The notes under the pieces are model-generated. The model was not told the origin of the DNA, searched no databases, and worked only from the letters and a program-made list of their open reading frames with translations. A DNA stretch of 64,000 bases, taken from the NCBI GenBank assembly GCA_013001055.1, contig JABDNH010000014.1:248001-312000 (forward strand), read 5' to 3'. Made by a program: the position numbers and the translations under genes. This document shows, piece after piece, positions 34,970-44,886 of the stretch (position 1 is the first letter of the stretch; every line of letters begins with the position of its first letter). Source of the stretch: Sphingomonas sp. (GTDB taxonomy: Bacteria; Pseudomonadota; Alphaproteobacteria; Sphingomonadales; Sphingomonadaceae).

Positions 34970-36793
34970 TCAGTCCTCGACGAGGTCGGCAACCGGCGCG
35001 CCGTCCGCAGCGTCGGCTTCCTCGGGCGGCAGGTCGAGCTGGATCGACAGTTCGTTCAGCTGGCGCTCGGAAACGAGGCTCGGCGCGCCCATCATCAGGT
35101 CCTGGGCACGCTGGTTCATCGGGAAGGCGATGACTTCGCGGATGTTGGGCTCGTCCGCGATCAGCATGACGATGCGGTCAATCCCCGGCGCCGAGCCACC
35201 ATGCGGCGGCGCGCCCAGCTTGAAAGCTTCGATCATGCCCGAGAAATTCTCGTCGACATCGGCCTTGCTGTAACCGGCGATTTCGAACGCCTTGTACATG
35301 ATGTCCGGGCGGTGGTTACGAATGGCGCCCGATGACAGCTCGTAGCCATTGCAGACAATGTCATATTGCCAGGCGAGGATGTCGAGCGGATCCTTGGTCT
35401 CCAGCGCTTCCATCTCGCCCTGCGGCATCGAGAAGGGGTTGTGCGAAAAGTCCACCTTCTGGCGTTCCTCATCGAACTCGAACATCGGGAAATCGACGAT
35501 CCAGCAGAATTTGAATTCACCTTCTGGAATGAGGTCGAGGCTCTGGCCGACGCGGGTGCGCGCGAGACCCGCCAGCTTGGCTGCATCCTTCTCGTCGCCG
35601 GCAGCGAAGAAAAGTCCGTCGTCGGGACCGAGGTCGAGTTCGTCGGCAAGCTTGTCCATGTTTTCGGGGCCGTGGTTCTTGGCAATGGGACCGCCCCATT
35701 CGCCGCCCTTGCGAGTGGCATAGCCGAGCCCCGGGAAGCCTTCGCCGCGCGCCCAGTCATTCATCTCGTCAAAGAACTTGCGGCTCTTCTGCGCGGTGCC
35801 CGGCGCAGGAATGGCGCGGACCTTCTTGCCCTGGCCGACGAGGTTCGCGAACAGACCGAAGCCCGAGCCTTCGAAATGGCTACCAACGTCGGCAATGACG
35901 ATAGGATTGCGAAGATCCGGCTTGTCGGTGCCGTACTTCAGCATTGCTTCCTTGTAGGGAATGCGCGGAAACTCGCCGGCGGGCGTGACGCTGCGTCCAT
36001 CGGCAAATTCCTCAAACACGCCGGCAAGCACGGGTTCGATCGCCTGGAAGACGTCTTCCTGCGTGACAAAGCTCATTTCAAAGTCGAGCTGGTAGAATTC
36101 GGGGCTGCGGTCGGCACGCAGGTCTTCATCGCGGAAGCAGGGCGCGATCTGGAAATAACGGTCGAAACCGGCAACCATCAGCAGCTGCTTGAACATCTGC
36201 GGCGCCTGCGGAAGCGCGTAGAAGCGGCCCGGATGCAGGCGGCTCGGCACCAGGTAATCGCGTGCGCCCTCGGGGCTCGAGGCACCTAGGATCGGCGTCT
36301 GGAATTCGGTGAAGCCCTGCTCTTCCATGCGGCGGCGCAGCGAGCTGATCACCTTGGAGCGCAGCACGATATTCCTGTGCATCGTGTCGCGGCGCAGATC
36401 GACGAAGCGATATTTAAGGCGAATATCCTCGGGATAATCCTGTTCGCCCGCCACCGGCATCGGCAGCTCGTTGGCTTCGGACTGGATCGTCACGCCCCGC
36501 GCAAAGACTTCGATTTCGCCCGTCGGCAGGTTCTTGTTCACGGTGCTTTCGCTACGCGCCTTCACATCGCCATCAATGGTGACGACGCTTTCCACACGCA
36601 GCTTTTCCAGGATGGGCAGCGCCGGCGAATCTTCGTCGGCGACAATCTGGGTGATGCCGTGATGGTCGCGCAGATCGACGAACAGCACACCACCATGATC
36701 ACGCTTGCGATGGATCCAGCCCGACAGTCGGACCGTGTCGCCAACATTGCTGGCGTTGAGGGCGGCGCAATGATGAGTGCGGTAGGCGTGCAT
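34970..36793 (-). CDS. aspS: AspS, aspartyl-tRNA synthetase
   Basis: The 607-residue protein has an OB anticodon-binding domain ([20 protein letters not shown] in part, residues 17-40), class II motif 1-3 ([39 protein letters not shown], and [13 protein letters not shown], in parts), and a bacterial GAD insertion between motifs 2 and 3. It charges tRNA-Asp. Whether it also charges tRNA-Asn cannot be told; many alphaproteobacteria lack AsnRS. It is divergent from rnd, with about 110 bases between them. Confidence 0.97.
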   Translation of the reverse strand: MHAYRTHHCAALNASNVGDTVRLSGWIHRKRDHGGVLFVDLRDHHGITQIVADEDSPALPILEKLRVESVVTIDGDVKARSESTVNKNLPTGEIEVFARGVTIQSEANELPMPVAGEQDYPEDIRLKYRFVDLRRDTMHRNIVLRSKVISSLRRRMEEQGFTEFQTPILGASSPEGARDYLVPSRLHPGRFYALPQAPQMFKQLLMVAGFDRYFQIAPCFRDEDLRADRSPEFYQLDFEMSFVTQEDVFQAIEPVLAGVFEEFADGRSVTPAGEFPRIPYKEAMLKYGTDKPDLRNPIVIADVGSHFEGSGFGLFANLVGQGKKVRAIPAPGTAQKSRKFFDEMNDWARGEGFPGLGYATRKGGEWGGPIAKNHGPENMDKLADELDLGPDDGLFFAAGDEKDAAKLAGLARTRVGQSLDLIPEGEFKFCWIVDFPMFEFDEERQKVDFSHNPFSMPQGEMEALETKDPLDILAWQYDIVCNGYELSSGAIRNHRPDIMYKAFEIAGYSKADVDENFSGMIEAFKLGAPPHGGSAPGIDRIVMLIADEPNIREVIAFPMNQRAQDLMMGAPSLVSERQLNELSIQLDLPPEEADAADGAPVADLVED

Positions 36794-36906
36794 GAAAAAC
36801 TCGTCTGAAATGGTGATGTGCAGTTGCGAAAAAGTCGCGCGCGCCGCTCAACCGTTTCATCCCCCCTTTGTCAAGCGAAGGAAAGCGGCTAGAGCGGCTC
36901 GCAAGT

Positions 36907-38079
36907 ATGAAAATTCACAAGCTAATTACCAAAACCGAAGATCTGGACGCGCTGGTCGAACGCCTCGCTACCCATGAATTTGTCGCCGTGGACACCGAGT
37001 TCATGCGCGAGAATACCTACTGGCCTGAACTGTGCTTGATCCAGATCGCCTCTCTCGATGAGGCCGCCGCGATCGACCCGCTGGCCGACGGCATCGACAT
37101 GTCGAGCCTGCTCGACCTGCTCGTCGAGAACGAAGATGTGCTCAAGGTCTTCCACGCCGGCGGACAAGACCTCGAAATATTCCACAACCTTACCGAAAAG
37201 GTCCCCTTCCCGCTGTTCGACACGCAGATTGCCGGCATGGCCTTGGGTTATGGCGAGCAGATCGGATACGCGAACCTCGTTTCCGCTGTTCTTGGCATCC
37301 AGCTCGACAAGGGCGCGCGCTTTACCGACTGGTCGCGCCGACCGCTCGACAAGCGGCAAATCGATTATGCGATCGCCGATGTGACACACCTCGTCGAGAT
37401 GTTCCCCGTGCTTCTCGACAAGCTGGTCGAGCTGAAGCGCGGTCGCTGGCTAAACGAAGAGATGGAGCGGCTTGCCGACCCGTCCACTTTCGCGTTCGAA
37501 CCTGAAGATGCCTGGAAGCGCCTGCGACTGCCAGGACGCAACCCGGCAGTGCTTGGGCGGCTAAAGGCGCTTGCGGCATGGCGCGAACGCGAGGCGCGCG
37601 AAAAGAATCTGCCCCGCGGTCGCATCGTGAAGGACGATTCGCTTGGCGAGATAGCCAATCATCCGCCCAAGAAACAGGCCGATCTCGTCAAGATCCGCGG
37701 CCTTTCGAAGGGATGGCGTGACAATGATATCGGCGCGCGGCTGATGGAAGCCATCGAACATGCCGAACCGCTGACCCCCGAAGAAATGCCGCCCAAGAAG
37801 CCGCGCCGGCCCGGCCTTACCAAGGATGCTGCGCTGGTCAGCGACCTTCTTAAACTTTTGCTCAAGATCCGTTCAAAGGAAGCCAATGTCGCAGCGCGCC
37901 TGATTGCGCGAGCGAGCGATCTTGAGCTTCTGGCCGCGGGCGTGCGTGAGGACTTGGATATTCTCAAGGGCTGGCGCTATGAGGAATTTGGCCGCGATGC
38001 GCTGGATCTGGTGGAAGGCCGCCTCGCCTTTGCGACCGAAAACGGAAAGCTCAAGATGAGCCGGATCGGAGATGAGTAA
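36907..38079 (+). CDS. rnd: Rnd, ribonuclease D
   Basis: The 390-residue protein has a DEDDy 3'-exonuclease domain (residues about 1-170: VAVDTEFMRENTY, VFHAGGQDLEIFHN, and YAIADVTHLVEM) and an HRDC domain (LAAWREREAREKNLPRGRI in part, near 220) followed by a second HRDC-like helix set. RNase D trims 3' ends of tRNA and other small RNAs. I chose MKIHKLITKTEDL at 36907; an in-frame ATG 13 codons upstream adds unlike sequence. It is coupled to the I78 inhibitor gene by TAATG. Confidence 0.93.
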   Translation: MKIHKLITKTEDLDALVERLATHEFVAVDTEFMRENTYWPELCLIQIASLDEAAAIDPLADGIDMSSLLDLLVENEDVLKVFHAGGQDLEIFHNLTEKVPFPLFDTQIAGMALGYGEQIGYANLVSAVLGIQLDKGARFTDWSRRPLDKRQIDYAIADVTHLVEMFPVLLDKLVELKRGRWLNEEMERLADPSTFAFEPEDAWKRLRLPGRNPAVLGRLKALAAWREREAREKNLPRGRIVKDDSLGEIANHPPKKQADLVKIRGLSKGWRDNDIGARLMEAIEHAEPLTPEEMPPKKPRRPGLTKDAALVSDLLKLLLKIRSKEANVAARLIARASDLELLAAGVREDLDILKGWRYEEFGRDALDLVEGRLAFATENGKLKMSRIGDE

Positions 38080-38366
38080 TGCGCACCATGCTGTTTGCCC
38101 CGTTACTGCTGATCGCTTGCGCGCAGCCTGAAATGGACGAGCCTGAAGATCTTTCGGCAGGCGAACCTTGTGATCCCGCCATTTTCGCCGACTATATCGG
38201 CCGCCAAGCGACGCAGGAACTGGCGGCAGAGATGATGTCCCTGGCCGGCGCCGAAGCGATGCGCTGGATCAATCCCGACAGCGCGGTCACGATGGATTTT
38301 CGCCCCAACCGGCTCAACATCTATCTCGATGCCGAAGGCAAGATCGAACGCGCGAGCTGCGGCTAG
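38079..38366 (+). CDS. I78-type peptidase inhibitor lipoprotein
   Basis: The 95-residue protein begins with a lipoprotein signal (MRTMLFAPLLLIACAQ, lipobox L-I-A-C with Cys14). The mature part has CDPAIFADYIGRQA, then AEAMRWINPDSAVTMDFRPN and RLNIYLDAEGKIERASCG. This matches the inhibitor I78 family (elastase-type inhibitors) with two cysteines that may pair. It is probably anchored in the outer or inner membrane facing the periplasm. It shares one base with rnd and interlocks with ppx at CTAG. Target protease is unknown. Confidence 0.85.
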   Translation: MRTMLFAPLLLIACAQPEMDEPEDLSAGEPCDPAIFADYIGRQATQELAAEMMSLAGAEAMRWINPDSAVTMDFRPNRLNIYLDAEGKIERASCG

Positions 38367-39829
38367 GAAAAGCGGACCTCCAGGTCTTTACCCATCGCCT
38401 GGCCAAGCTGGTCGAAGCGCTTCATGACCGCGTTCGAATAAAGCGTGCGTTCGGTCTGCGGAAGCGTCAGGACAATGGTACCGTTGTCCAGTTCGAGGCG
38501 CGTTTTCTTCAAGATATTGGCCGTGCCTGCCGATAGGCGCTGCGCGAAGCGGATCGCTTTGCCCCATGCCTGCGCACGCCCAATGTCTTTCAGCGATAGC
38601 AGCGAGGATAACTTCTCGTCATACCCGCCGTCGCCACCAAACGCGGTATAGAGTGCCAGCCCGATCTTGGCCCGGCCATGCACGTTGATGCCAACCCAAT
38701 TGCCGTGGGTGGCCAGATCGACAGCGCGTTCGGCGCGAAAATCGGGATGCGCGTTCCACGCGATATCGCCAAGCAGGCAGGAGCACAGGCGCAGGCGCTG
38801 CGTCTTTGCCCCCTCTCCCGCGAAAAGCGGCGAGATATATTGATCGAGCAGTGCGCCATGATCGCCAAAACGGCCAAGGCGGCGCCCCACTTCAAGTGCA
38901 GCAGCAAGGAGCGGGTCCTCCGAACGCACCCTTTCCGAAAGATCCGCATAGAGCAGGCCTTCGCGCAGCCCATAGCTCGAGACAAGCACACGCGTGGGGC
39001 ATAGCTTCGCTGCCAGCTGCTTCAAAATGGCGATGGCTGCGGGCATATGCGGAATGCGATCGGTCGAAATACGCCCGAATTGCTTGATGTCCTTCTTGCG
39101 CGCGCGGTCAACGTAATCGGCCAGAGCATCGAGTTGGTCGACATCAAGCCTGTGCGCATGGACGATCGGTAGCGGATGGCCTGACAGCATCATCTCCAGC
39201 ATCGCGACCGAACGGAAACTGCCTCCGACCAGATACAGCTTCTTGCCCCGCGCGGCATCGCGAAGCCGACTGTCATCGAGCGCCGCATCGAGCGTCGCAG
39301 CGATGTGCCCGACATCGGGTTCCTCCCCGACACGCAGTACGCCCAACGGCAGACTGACAACGTTTCCGACCGCACCTCGTGCAACCCCCGCCAGTTCGAG
39401 GCTGCCCCCGCCAAGGTCTGCCACTATACCACCCGCGCGCGGGAAGGCGCTGAGGACGCCGTAAGCCGCGCCAACCGCTTCCTCTTCCCCCGAAATCAGT
39501 GCCGGCCGGATTCCGATCTTCGAACAGGCAGCGAGAAAATCGGGCCCGTTCCTGGCATCGCGCACGGCAGCAGTCGCAACGGTGCGAAGCCGGCGCATGC
39601 CGATGCGGCGCGTAACCTTGCGAAAACGCGCGAGCGCGCCGAGCGCCATCTCCATCGCCTCATCGCTCATATTGCCGTCAGCGCCGATAGTACGCCCGAG
39701 CCCGGCCATGACTTTTTCGTTGTAGAGGATGGAGGGTACACGTTCGGTGCCGCCATAGACGACCAGGCGTACCGAGTTTGAACCGATGTCGATGATGCCG
39801 ACAGGACCGAAGGGGACCTGCATGCTCAT
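38363..39829 (-). CDS. ppx: Exopolyphosphatase (Ppx/GppA family)
   Basis: The 488-residue protein has the ASKHA-type N-terminal phosphatase fold: IIDIGSNSVRLVVYGG near residue 12, SGEEEAVGAAYGVL near 115 and VADLGGGSLELAGV near 137. The C-terminal half is the helical domain of the Ppx/GppA family. It hydrolyses polyphosphate or pppGpp; the location next to ppk favours polyphosphate. It overlaps ppk by four bases. Confidence 0.93.
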   Translation of the reverse strand: MSMQVPFGPVGIIDIGSNSVRLVVYGGTERVPSILYNEKVMAGLGRTIGADGNMSDEAMEMALGALARFRKVTRRIGMRRLRTVATAAVRDARNGPDFLAACSKIGIRPALISGEEEAVGAAYGVLSAFPRAGGIVADLGGGSLELAGVARGAVGNVVSLPLGVLRVGEEPDVGHIAATLDAALDDSRLRDAARGKKLYLVGGSFRSVAMLEMMLSGHPLPIVHAHRLDVDQLDALADYVDRARKKDIKQFGRISTDRIPHMPAAIAILKQLAAKLCPTRVLVSSYGLREGLLYADLSERVRSEDPLLAAALEVGRRLGRFGDHGALLDQYISPLFAGEGAKTQRLRLCSCLLGDIAWNAHPDFRAERAVDLATHGNWVGINVHGRAKIGLALYTAFGGDGGYDEKLSSLLSLKDIGRAQAWGKAIRFAQRLSAGTANILKKTRLELDNGTIVLTLPQTERTLYSNAVMKRFDQLGQAMGKDLEVRFS

Positions 39830-41973
39830 CCGCCTCGCTGGATGAGTTTGAGCTTGGGCACACGCTTGCCCGCCAATGCCGCGCCGCGTCCCGACAATGA
39901 CGGATTGGTCATGAAATAATGATGCAGGTTGAAGCGCCGCTTGCCCGGCTGGAGCCGGTCATAGCTACCGTCGGCATTGAGGTTCCAGCTCTGCTCGTTG
40001 TCGATGAGGTTGGCGATCATGATCTGGTCGAGAACCTGTGCATGCACGGTGGGGTTTTCCAGCGGCATCATATATTCGACGCGGCGGTCGAAATTGCGCT
40101 GCATCCAGTCGGCGGAACTGATGAGCACGCGGGCCTTGCGATGCGGTAGCCGGTCGCCATTGGCGAACACGAAGATACGCGAATGTTCAAGGAACCGGCC
40201 AACGATCGATTTGACGCGGATGTTTTCCGATAGTCCCTCGATCCCCGGGCGCAAGCAGCAAATTCCGCGCACCACGAGGTCGATCGACACGCCAGCCTGG
40301 CTCGCTTCGTAGAGGCGGTTGATGACAGCCTCGTCGGTGAGCTGGTTCATCTTGGCCCAGATGGCGGCTGGCTTGCCTTCCTTCGAATTCTCGATCTCGC
40401 GGTCGATCAGCGTCATGATGCGATCACGCAGGCCATTGGGGCTCATCGTTACCATTTCGAGGCCCTTTGGCTGGACGAAACCGGTGACGAGGTTGAACAG
40501 CTTGGCCGCATCGCGCGCAGCGCGGGTCGAGGCGGTAAAATAGCTCAGATCGGTGTAAATTTTCGATGTTACCGGGTGGTAGTTGCCTGTGCCCCAATGC
40601 GTATAGGTCCGCATCTTGGCGCCTTCACGACGCACCACCATCGAGACCTTGGCATGGGTCTTCCAATCGAAAAAGCCGTAGACGACCTGTACGCCCGCCC
40701 GCTCGAGGCGCGCTGCCCAAAGCAAATTCTGCTCTTCATCGAAGCGCGCCTTGAGTTCGACCACCGCGGTCACCGATTTGCCCGCTTCGGCGGCAGCGGC
40801 GAGCGCATCGATGATCTCTGACTGCTTGCCGGCCCGGTACAGCGTCTGCTTGATCGCGACCACATCGGGATCTTCGGCCGCCTGGCGCAGGAAACTCACG
40901 ACCACATCGAAGGTCTCGTAGGGGTGCTGGACGATGATGTCCTTGGCCTTGATTGCAGCAAAGCAGTCCCCGCCATACTCCTTGATGCGTTCGGGAAAGC
41001 GCGGCGAATAGGGTTCGAACTTCAAATCGGGCCGCTCGACATCAACAACGCCGGCAAGGTCGGCGATACCAATGAAGCCCGCGCTTTCCACGATCAGGGC
41101 GTGATCGGCTTCCAACCCTTCGCGAATGATATGCTGCAGGCTTTCAGGGGTGTCGGCGGCCATTTCGAGGCGGATGACGCGACCGCGACGCCGACGCTTG
41201 ATCGCCGAGCGGAAGGTCATGACCAGATCTTCGGCTTCTTCCTCGATCTCGATATCGCTATCGCGCAGGACACGAAACGCGCCTGCTTCCAATCGCTCGA
41301 AATCGGGAAAGAGACGGTCGAAGAATTCGCGAATCACGCTTTCGATGGCAATGACGCGCTTTTTCCTGCCGCGGCAGGGCAAGGTGAAGAATCGCGGCAA
41401 TGCCTGCGGGATCATCAATAACTCGATGAAGTGCTCGCCCGACTTGTTATCGAACAGGTTGAAGATAAGCCCGAAGCCCGCATTGGGCACGAAGGGAAAC
41501 GGATTGACATTATCGACCGCCTGCGGGGTCAGTACCGGCAGGATCTCTGCATCGAAGCGGTTCGACAGATAGGTACGTTCGCGATCGGTCAGTTCCTGGC
41601 GATGAATGATATCGATGCCCGCGCGCTCCAGCGCATCGCTAAGTTCGCCCCATGTGGCCTGCGCTTCGGCGCCCAGCTGGTCGGCGACCTTGCTGATGGC
41701 GTCGAGCTGCTGCGTCGGCGTCATCCCGTCCATCGAGCGTTCCTCGATGCCCTGGACCTGCTGCTGCTTGAGGCCCGCGACGCGCACCATGAAGAACTCA
41801 TCGAGGTTGGAACCGGAAATCGACAGAAAGCGAAGGCGTTCGAGCAATGGGTGATTCTCGTTGCGCGCTTCCTCGAGGACGCGGCGGTTGAATTCCAGCC
41901 AGGAGAGCTCACGATTGGTAAAGCGCTCGGGGCCGACCGCGCTGGTTCCTTCGATGCTCGCCATCTCGTTCAT
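39826..41973 (-). CDS. ppk: Ppk, polyphosphate kinase 1
   Basis: The 715-residue protein has the four Ppk1 domains. It starts FTNRELSWLEFNRRVLEEA near residue 17, has RNEDPVVAIKQTLYR-like text (here PDVVAIKQTLYRAGKQS) near 370, and the autophosphorylated His in THWGTGNYHP near 430, with a second in the PHRKARVLISSADWMQRN stretch near 590. It makes polyphosphate from ATP and is membrane associated. It sits between ppx and hdaA, both with 4-base overlaps, so polymer synthesis, breakdown and replication control share a transcript. Confidence 0.95.
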   Translation of the reverse strand: MNEMASIEGTSAVGPERFTNRELSWLEFNRRVLEEARNENHPLLERLRFLSISGSNLDEFFMVRVAGLKQQQVQGIEERSMDGMTPTQQLDAISKVADQLGAEAQATWGELSDALERAGIDIIHRQELTDRERTYLSNRFDAEILPVLTPQAVDNVNPFPFVPNAGFGLIFNLFDNKSGEHFIELLMIPQALPRFFTLPCRGRKKRVIAIESVIREFFDRLFPDFERLEAGAFRVLRDSDIEIEEEAEDLVMTFRSAIKRRRRGRVIRLEMAADTPESLQHIIREGLEADHALIVESAGFIGIADLAGVVDVERPDLKFEPYSPRFPERIKEYGGDCFAAIKAKDIIVQHPYETFDVVVSFLRQAAEDPDVVAIKQTLYRAGKQSEIIDALAAAAEAGKSVTAVVELKARFDEEQNLLWAARLERAGVQVVYGFFDWKTHAKVSMVVRREGAKMRTYTHWGTGNYHPVTSKIYTDLSYFTASTRAARDAAKLFNLVTGFVQPKGLEMVTMSPNGLRDRIMTLIDREIENSKEGKPAAIWAKMNQLTDEAVINRLYEASQAGVSIDLVVRGICCLRPGIEGLSENIRVKSIVGRFLEHSRIFVFANGDRLPHRKARVLISSADWMQRNFDRRVEYMMPLENPTVHAQVLDQIMIANLIDNEQSWNLNADGSYDRLQPGKRRFNLHHYFMTNPSLSGRGAALAGKRVPKLKLIQRGG

Positions 41974-42581
41974 CGCGCACCCCCGTTCATCGCTTCCAGC
42001 GCGTTGCGGATGGTTGGAATCGTCAGTCGCGCCTTCTCGGCAATCGCGTGCCGGTCGATCATTTCCACAATGCGCTCGGCAGCAAAATAGGTCCTTTCGA
42101 CCCGAATTGCGATATAGCGCTGCGCTTCCTCGGACAAATGCAGCCCGCGATCGGCAAAATGGAGCGCGAGCAGCTGGCCGAACAAAGCGTCGTCGGGATC
42201 CTCTATCTCGGTCGTCGGCGTGACGGCAAGACGCGTGCGCAGGTCCGGCAGTTGCGCTTCCCAGGCAGGCGGCACGCGGTCCGCCACCATGATCATCGGA
42301 CGACCCGTCTCCTGCGCATGGTTCCAGGCGTGGAACAGCGATTCCTCATCGTGATTTTCGGCATCGTCGAAAAGACGCCCATGCACCCGGTCGACAAAGG
42401 TACGCGCGAGCAGCGAGCGACCCGAACGGCGCGGGCCGGTGATGATCGTCGCCTTGACCGGCCACTGCGCCCACCGTTCGAGATGATCGAGCGCCGCAGC
42501 ATTGGCAGCGCTGGCGATAAAGCGCGCCCCATCATCGTCCTGCGGCCAGTCGAGGGGAAGCGCGATCTGGTTGGACATCAC
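41970..42581 (-). CDS. hdaA: HdaA, DnaA-like regulator of replication initiation
   Basis: The 203-residue protein is a short DnaA-type AAA+ protein. It opens with the clamp-binding motif QIALPLDWP at residues 5-13, has a P-loop-like GPRRSGRSLLA near 53 with Arg where the Walker A lysine should be, and lacks the DNA-binding domain IV of DnaA. In alphaproteobacteria HdaA binds the sliding clamp and stimulates hydrolysis of DnaA-ATP. The degenerate P-loop is common in this family but would weaken ATP use. It overlaps both neighbours by four bases. Confidence 0.88.
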   Translation of the reverse strand: MMSNQIALPLDWPQDDDGARFIASAANAAALDHLERWAQWPVKATIITGPRRSGRSLLARTFVDRVHGRLFDDAENHDEESLFHAWNHAQETGRPMIMVADRVPPAWEAQLPDLRTRLAVTPTTEIEDPDDALFGQLLALHFADRGLHLSEEAQRYIAIRVERTYFAAERIVEMIDRHAIAEKARLTIPTIRNALEAMNGGAR

Positions 42582-43753
42582 GTCCCCGGGCGCGAAACCC
42601 GGAGCGCGCCGCCCGAATAATCCGCGCTCCAGCCTGCCGCGCTGATGGCGCTACGCAGTCCGTCGGCGGTGCCGCGATAGGTAATGACGAGATTGGACGT
42701 CCCGCCAATGGCGAGGCTGCTTTCAGTGACCGACGTGACCCCCGGGATGGCGCGCAGCAACGCAATTCCGGCGTCATAATCGGCCGCGGATGGCGAGACG
42801 AGCTGGATCTGGAACGGGATTTCCGCGAAAATCACTTCTTCGATCGGCGGCGGCGCTGCTTCCTGGATAATGAGATTGGGATCGGCCTTGATCGTGCCGG
42901 CGCGGAAGGCCGCGGCGAACAAGCCGTTCATGCGCTCGACGCCCGCACCCATCATCGCAGGTACGCCGTCTTCCCCTTCGCTTGTCAGCGTGAACCTGCC
43001 AAGCGGCTCGCGATCGAGCCCGTAAAATGCCGCAAAATGTCCGGTCGCCGGACCGCCCGGATAGCGATGATGCAATTGCACCTGTGCGATCAGGATATTG
43101 TTGGCGCCGTAGAAATCGGCCACCGACTTCCAGTAACGTTGGTTCTTGCGACGCACCGCAGCTGCGTTGACCAACAATGGATCGGAGCCGACGCCCGACA
43201 GGCGGACATAATCGATCGGCGTCGCGGCAGTGCGATATTGCGCCCATGCCGCCTGCCAAGGGTTCCGGCGCTCCATCGAATATTCCATGCCCGCGGTGGT
43301 GATAACCGGCACCAGCAACATCGGCGCGCTGCGCCGACGAGCGCCCGACAGCCCGACATACTGGCTTGCACGCTGGCGATCGAACTGGACCCCGAGCCGC
43401 GCAATGTAGCGCTTGGGACCGATGCGTTCTTCCTCGACCACGATAGCGCTGACGAGGCTGTCGAGCGTGGAATCGGACAGACGCGGCGCTTGGCTGGCCG
43501 GACGGCCGCTATTGCTCGCCCAGAGTTTCGCGAACCCTTCGCGCTGTGCGATGCGCCAGCCGGACAGGCGCGCCTCCTGCGCAGTTTCACCACCGACATC
43601 GACCTCGATCCCGCCGACATCGAGCAGGCCTTCGCTGGCGATCGGCGGAATGCCGCGATCGCCGCTTTCCATCTGCGCAAAGGCCGCTCCGCCCAAGATC
43701 ATCAGGAGAACCACCCAGGCAAAGGGCCGGAAGAAAGGATTGCATCCGCTCAT
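42578..43753 (-). CDS. DUF2066-like exported protein
   Basis: The 391-residue protein has an N-terminal hydrophobic signal segment (FFRPFAWVVLLMILGGAAFAQ in part). The first half resembles DUF2066 (IEVDVGGETAQEARLSGWRIA, then RYIARLGVQFDRQRASQYV), and the last 70 residues (FQIQLVSPSAADYDAGIALL, then IPGVTSVTESSLAIGG) look like a ferredoxin-like or heavy-metal-associated fold without its metal Cys. The function is not known. I used ATG 43753; a TTG at 43774 would add 7 residues. It starts the leftward operon with hdaA and is divergent from purM. Confidence 0.75.
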   Translation of the reverse strand: MSGCNPFFRPFAWVVLLMILGGAAFAQMESGDRGIPPIASEGLLDVGGIEVDVGGETAQEARLSGWRIAQREGFAKLWASNSGRPASQAPRLSDSTLDSLVSAIVVEEERIGPKRYIARLGVQFDRQRASQYVGLSGARRRSAPMLLVPVITTAGMEYSMERRNPWQAAWAQYRTAATPIDYVRLSGVGSDPLLVNAAAVRRKNQRYWKSVADFYGANNILIAQVQLHHRYPGGPATGHFAAFYGLDREPLGRFTLTSEGEDGVPAMMGAGVERMNGLFAAAFRAGTIKADPNLIIQEAAPPPIEEVIFAEIPFQIQLVSPSAADYDAGIALLRAIPGVTSVTESSLAIGGTSNLVITYRGTADGLRSAISAAGWSADYSGGALRVSRPGT

Positions 43754-43797
43754 GAGTGTTGCTTTTGGCGACAATGGCGTGGAAATCCAAGGCCGAT

Positions 43798-44886
43798 ATG
43801 GCTAGCACACCCGACATGAGCGAGAAAAAAGGCCTTACCTACGCCGATGCGGGCGTTTCCATCGACGCGGGTAACGAACTGGTCGGCCAGATCGGGCCGC
43901 ATGCCAAAAGTACCGCGCGTCCCGGCGCCAACGCGGAACTGGGCGGTTTCGGGGGCTTTTTCGATCTCAAGGCGGCAGGATACGAAGATCCGCTGCTGGT
44001 TGCGGCCAATGACGGGGTCGGTACCAAGCTGAAACTCGCGATCGAAGCTGGACGGCACGATGGCGTGGGGATCGATCTTGTGGCCATGTGCGTCAATGAT
44101 TTGATCGTGCAGGGCGCCGAGCCGCTCTTCTTCCTCGACTATTATGCCACCGGCAAACTCGACAATGACATCGCCGAAGCGGTTGTCGCCAGCATAGCCG
44201 CCGGGTGCCGCGAAGCAGGCTGCGCGCTGATCGGCGGCGAAACCGCGGAAATGCCGGGCATGTACGGACAAGGCGATTATGACCTTGCGGGCTTTTGTGT
44301 GGGCGCGGTGGAACGGGCCAGTGCGCTGGTCGGCAACGAAGCCAGCGAAGGCGATCTGCTGATCGCGCTTGAAAGCTCGGGCGTCCATTCGAATGGTTTT
44401 TCGCTGGTGCGACGCATCATCGAGCAAGAAGGCTGGAAGCTCGACGATCCGCTGCCCTACGATGCCGACAGGACGATCGGCGAAGCATTGCTCGAGCCGA
44501 CGCGCATCTATGTCCAGGCGCTGCTGCCGCTGGTGCGCGCGGGCGACATCAAGGCGCTGGCGCATATCACCGGCGGTGGCCTGCTCGAAAATATTCCGCG
44601 CATCCTTCCCGAGGGACTGCGCGCGCAGATCGCGCTCTCCGATCTCACACTCCCGCCGATCTTCGCCATGCTGCGAGAAGCCGGCAATATCGCCAATTCC
44701 GAAATGGTGCGCACCTTCAATTGCGGCATCGGAATGGTGGCGCTGGTCGATGCCGATCATGTCGGACCGGTGATCAAGGCGCTCGAAGATGCAGGCGAAA
44801 CGGTGATGCGAATTGGCAAGATCGTGAGCGACACGCGTGGATGCAGCGTGATAGGCGATGGCTGGTCGGCTGCCCACGATGCCTAG
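43798..44886 (+). CDS. purM: PurM, phosphoribosylformylglycinamidine cyclo-ligase (AIR synthetase)
   Basis: The 362-residue protein has the PurM/ThiL fold: [20 protein letters not shown] near residue 13 (in part), [11 protein letters not shown] near 75, [21 protein letters not shown]-like text (here [20 protein letters not shown]) near 95 and [10 protein letters not shown] near 195. It closes the imidazole ring in purine synthesis using ATP. ATG at 43798 has AAGG five bases ahead; a second ATG at 43816 is possible. It overlaps purN by a few bases. Confidence 0.95.
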   Translation: MASTPDMSEKKGLTYADAGVSIDAGNELVGQIGPHAKSTARPGANAELGGFGGFFDLKAAGYEDPLLVAANDGVGTKLKLAIEAGRHDGVGIDLVAMCVNDLIVQGAEPLFFLDYYATGKLDNDIAEAVVASIAAGCREAGCALIGGETAEMPGMYGQGDYDLAGFCVGAVERASALVGNEASEGDLLIALESSGVHSNGFSLVRRIIEQEGWKLDDPLPYDADRTIGEALLEPTRIYVQALLPLVRAGDIKALAHITGGGLLENIPRILPEGLRAQIALSDLTLPPIFAMLREAGNIANSEMVRTFNCGIGMVALVDADHVGPVIKALEDAGETVMRIGKIVSDTRGCSVIGDGWSAAHDA

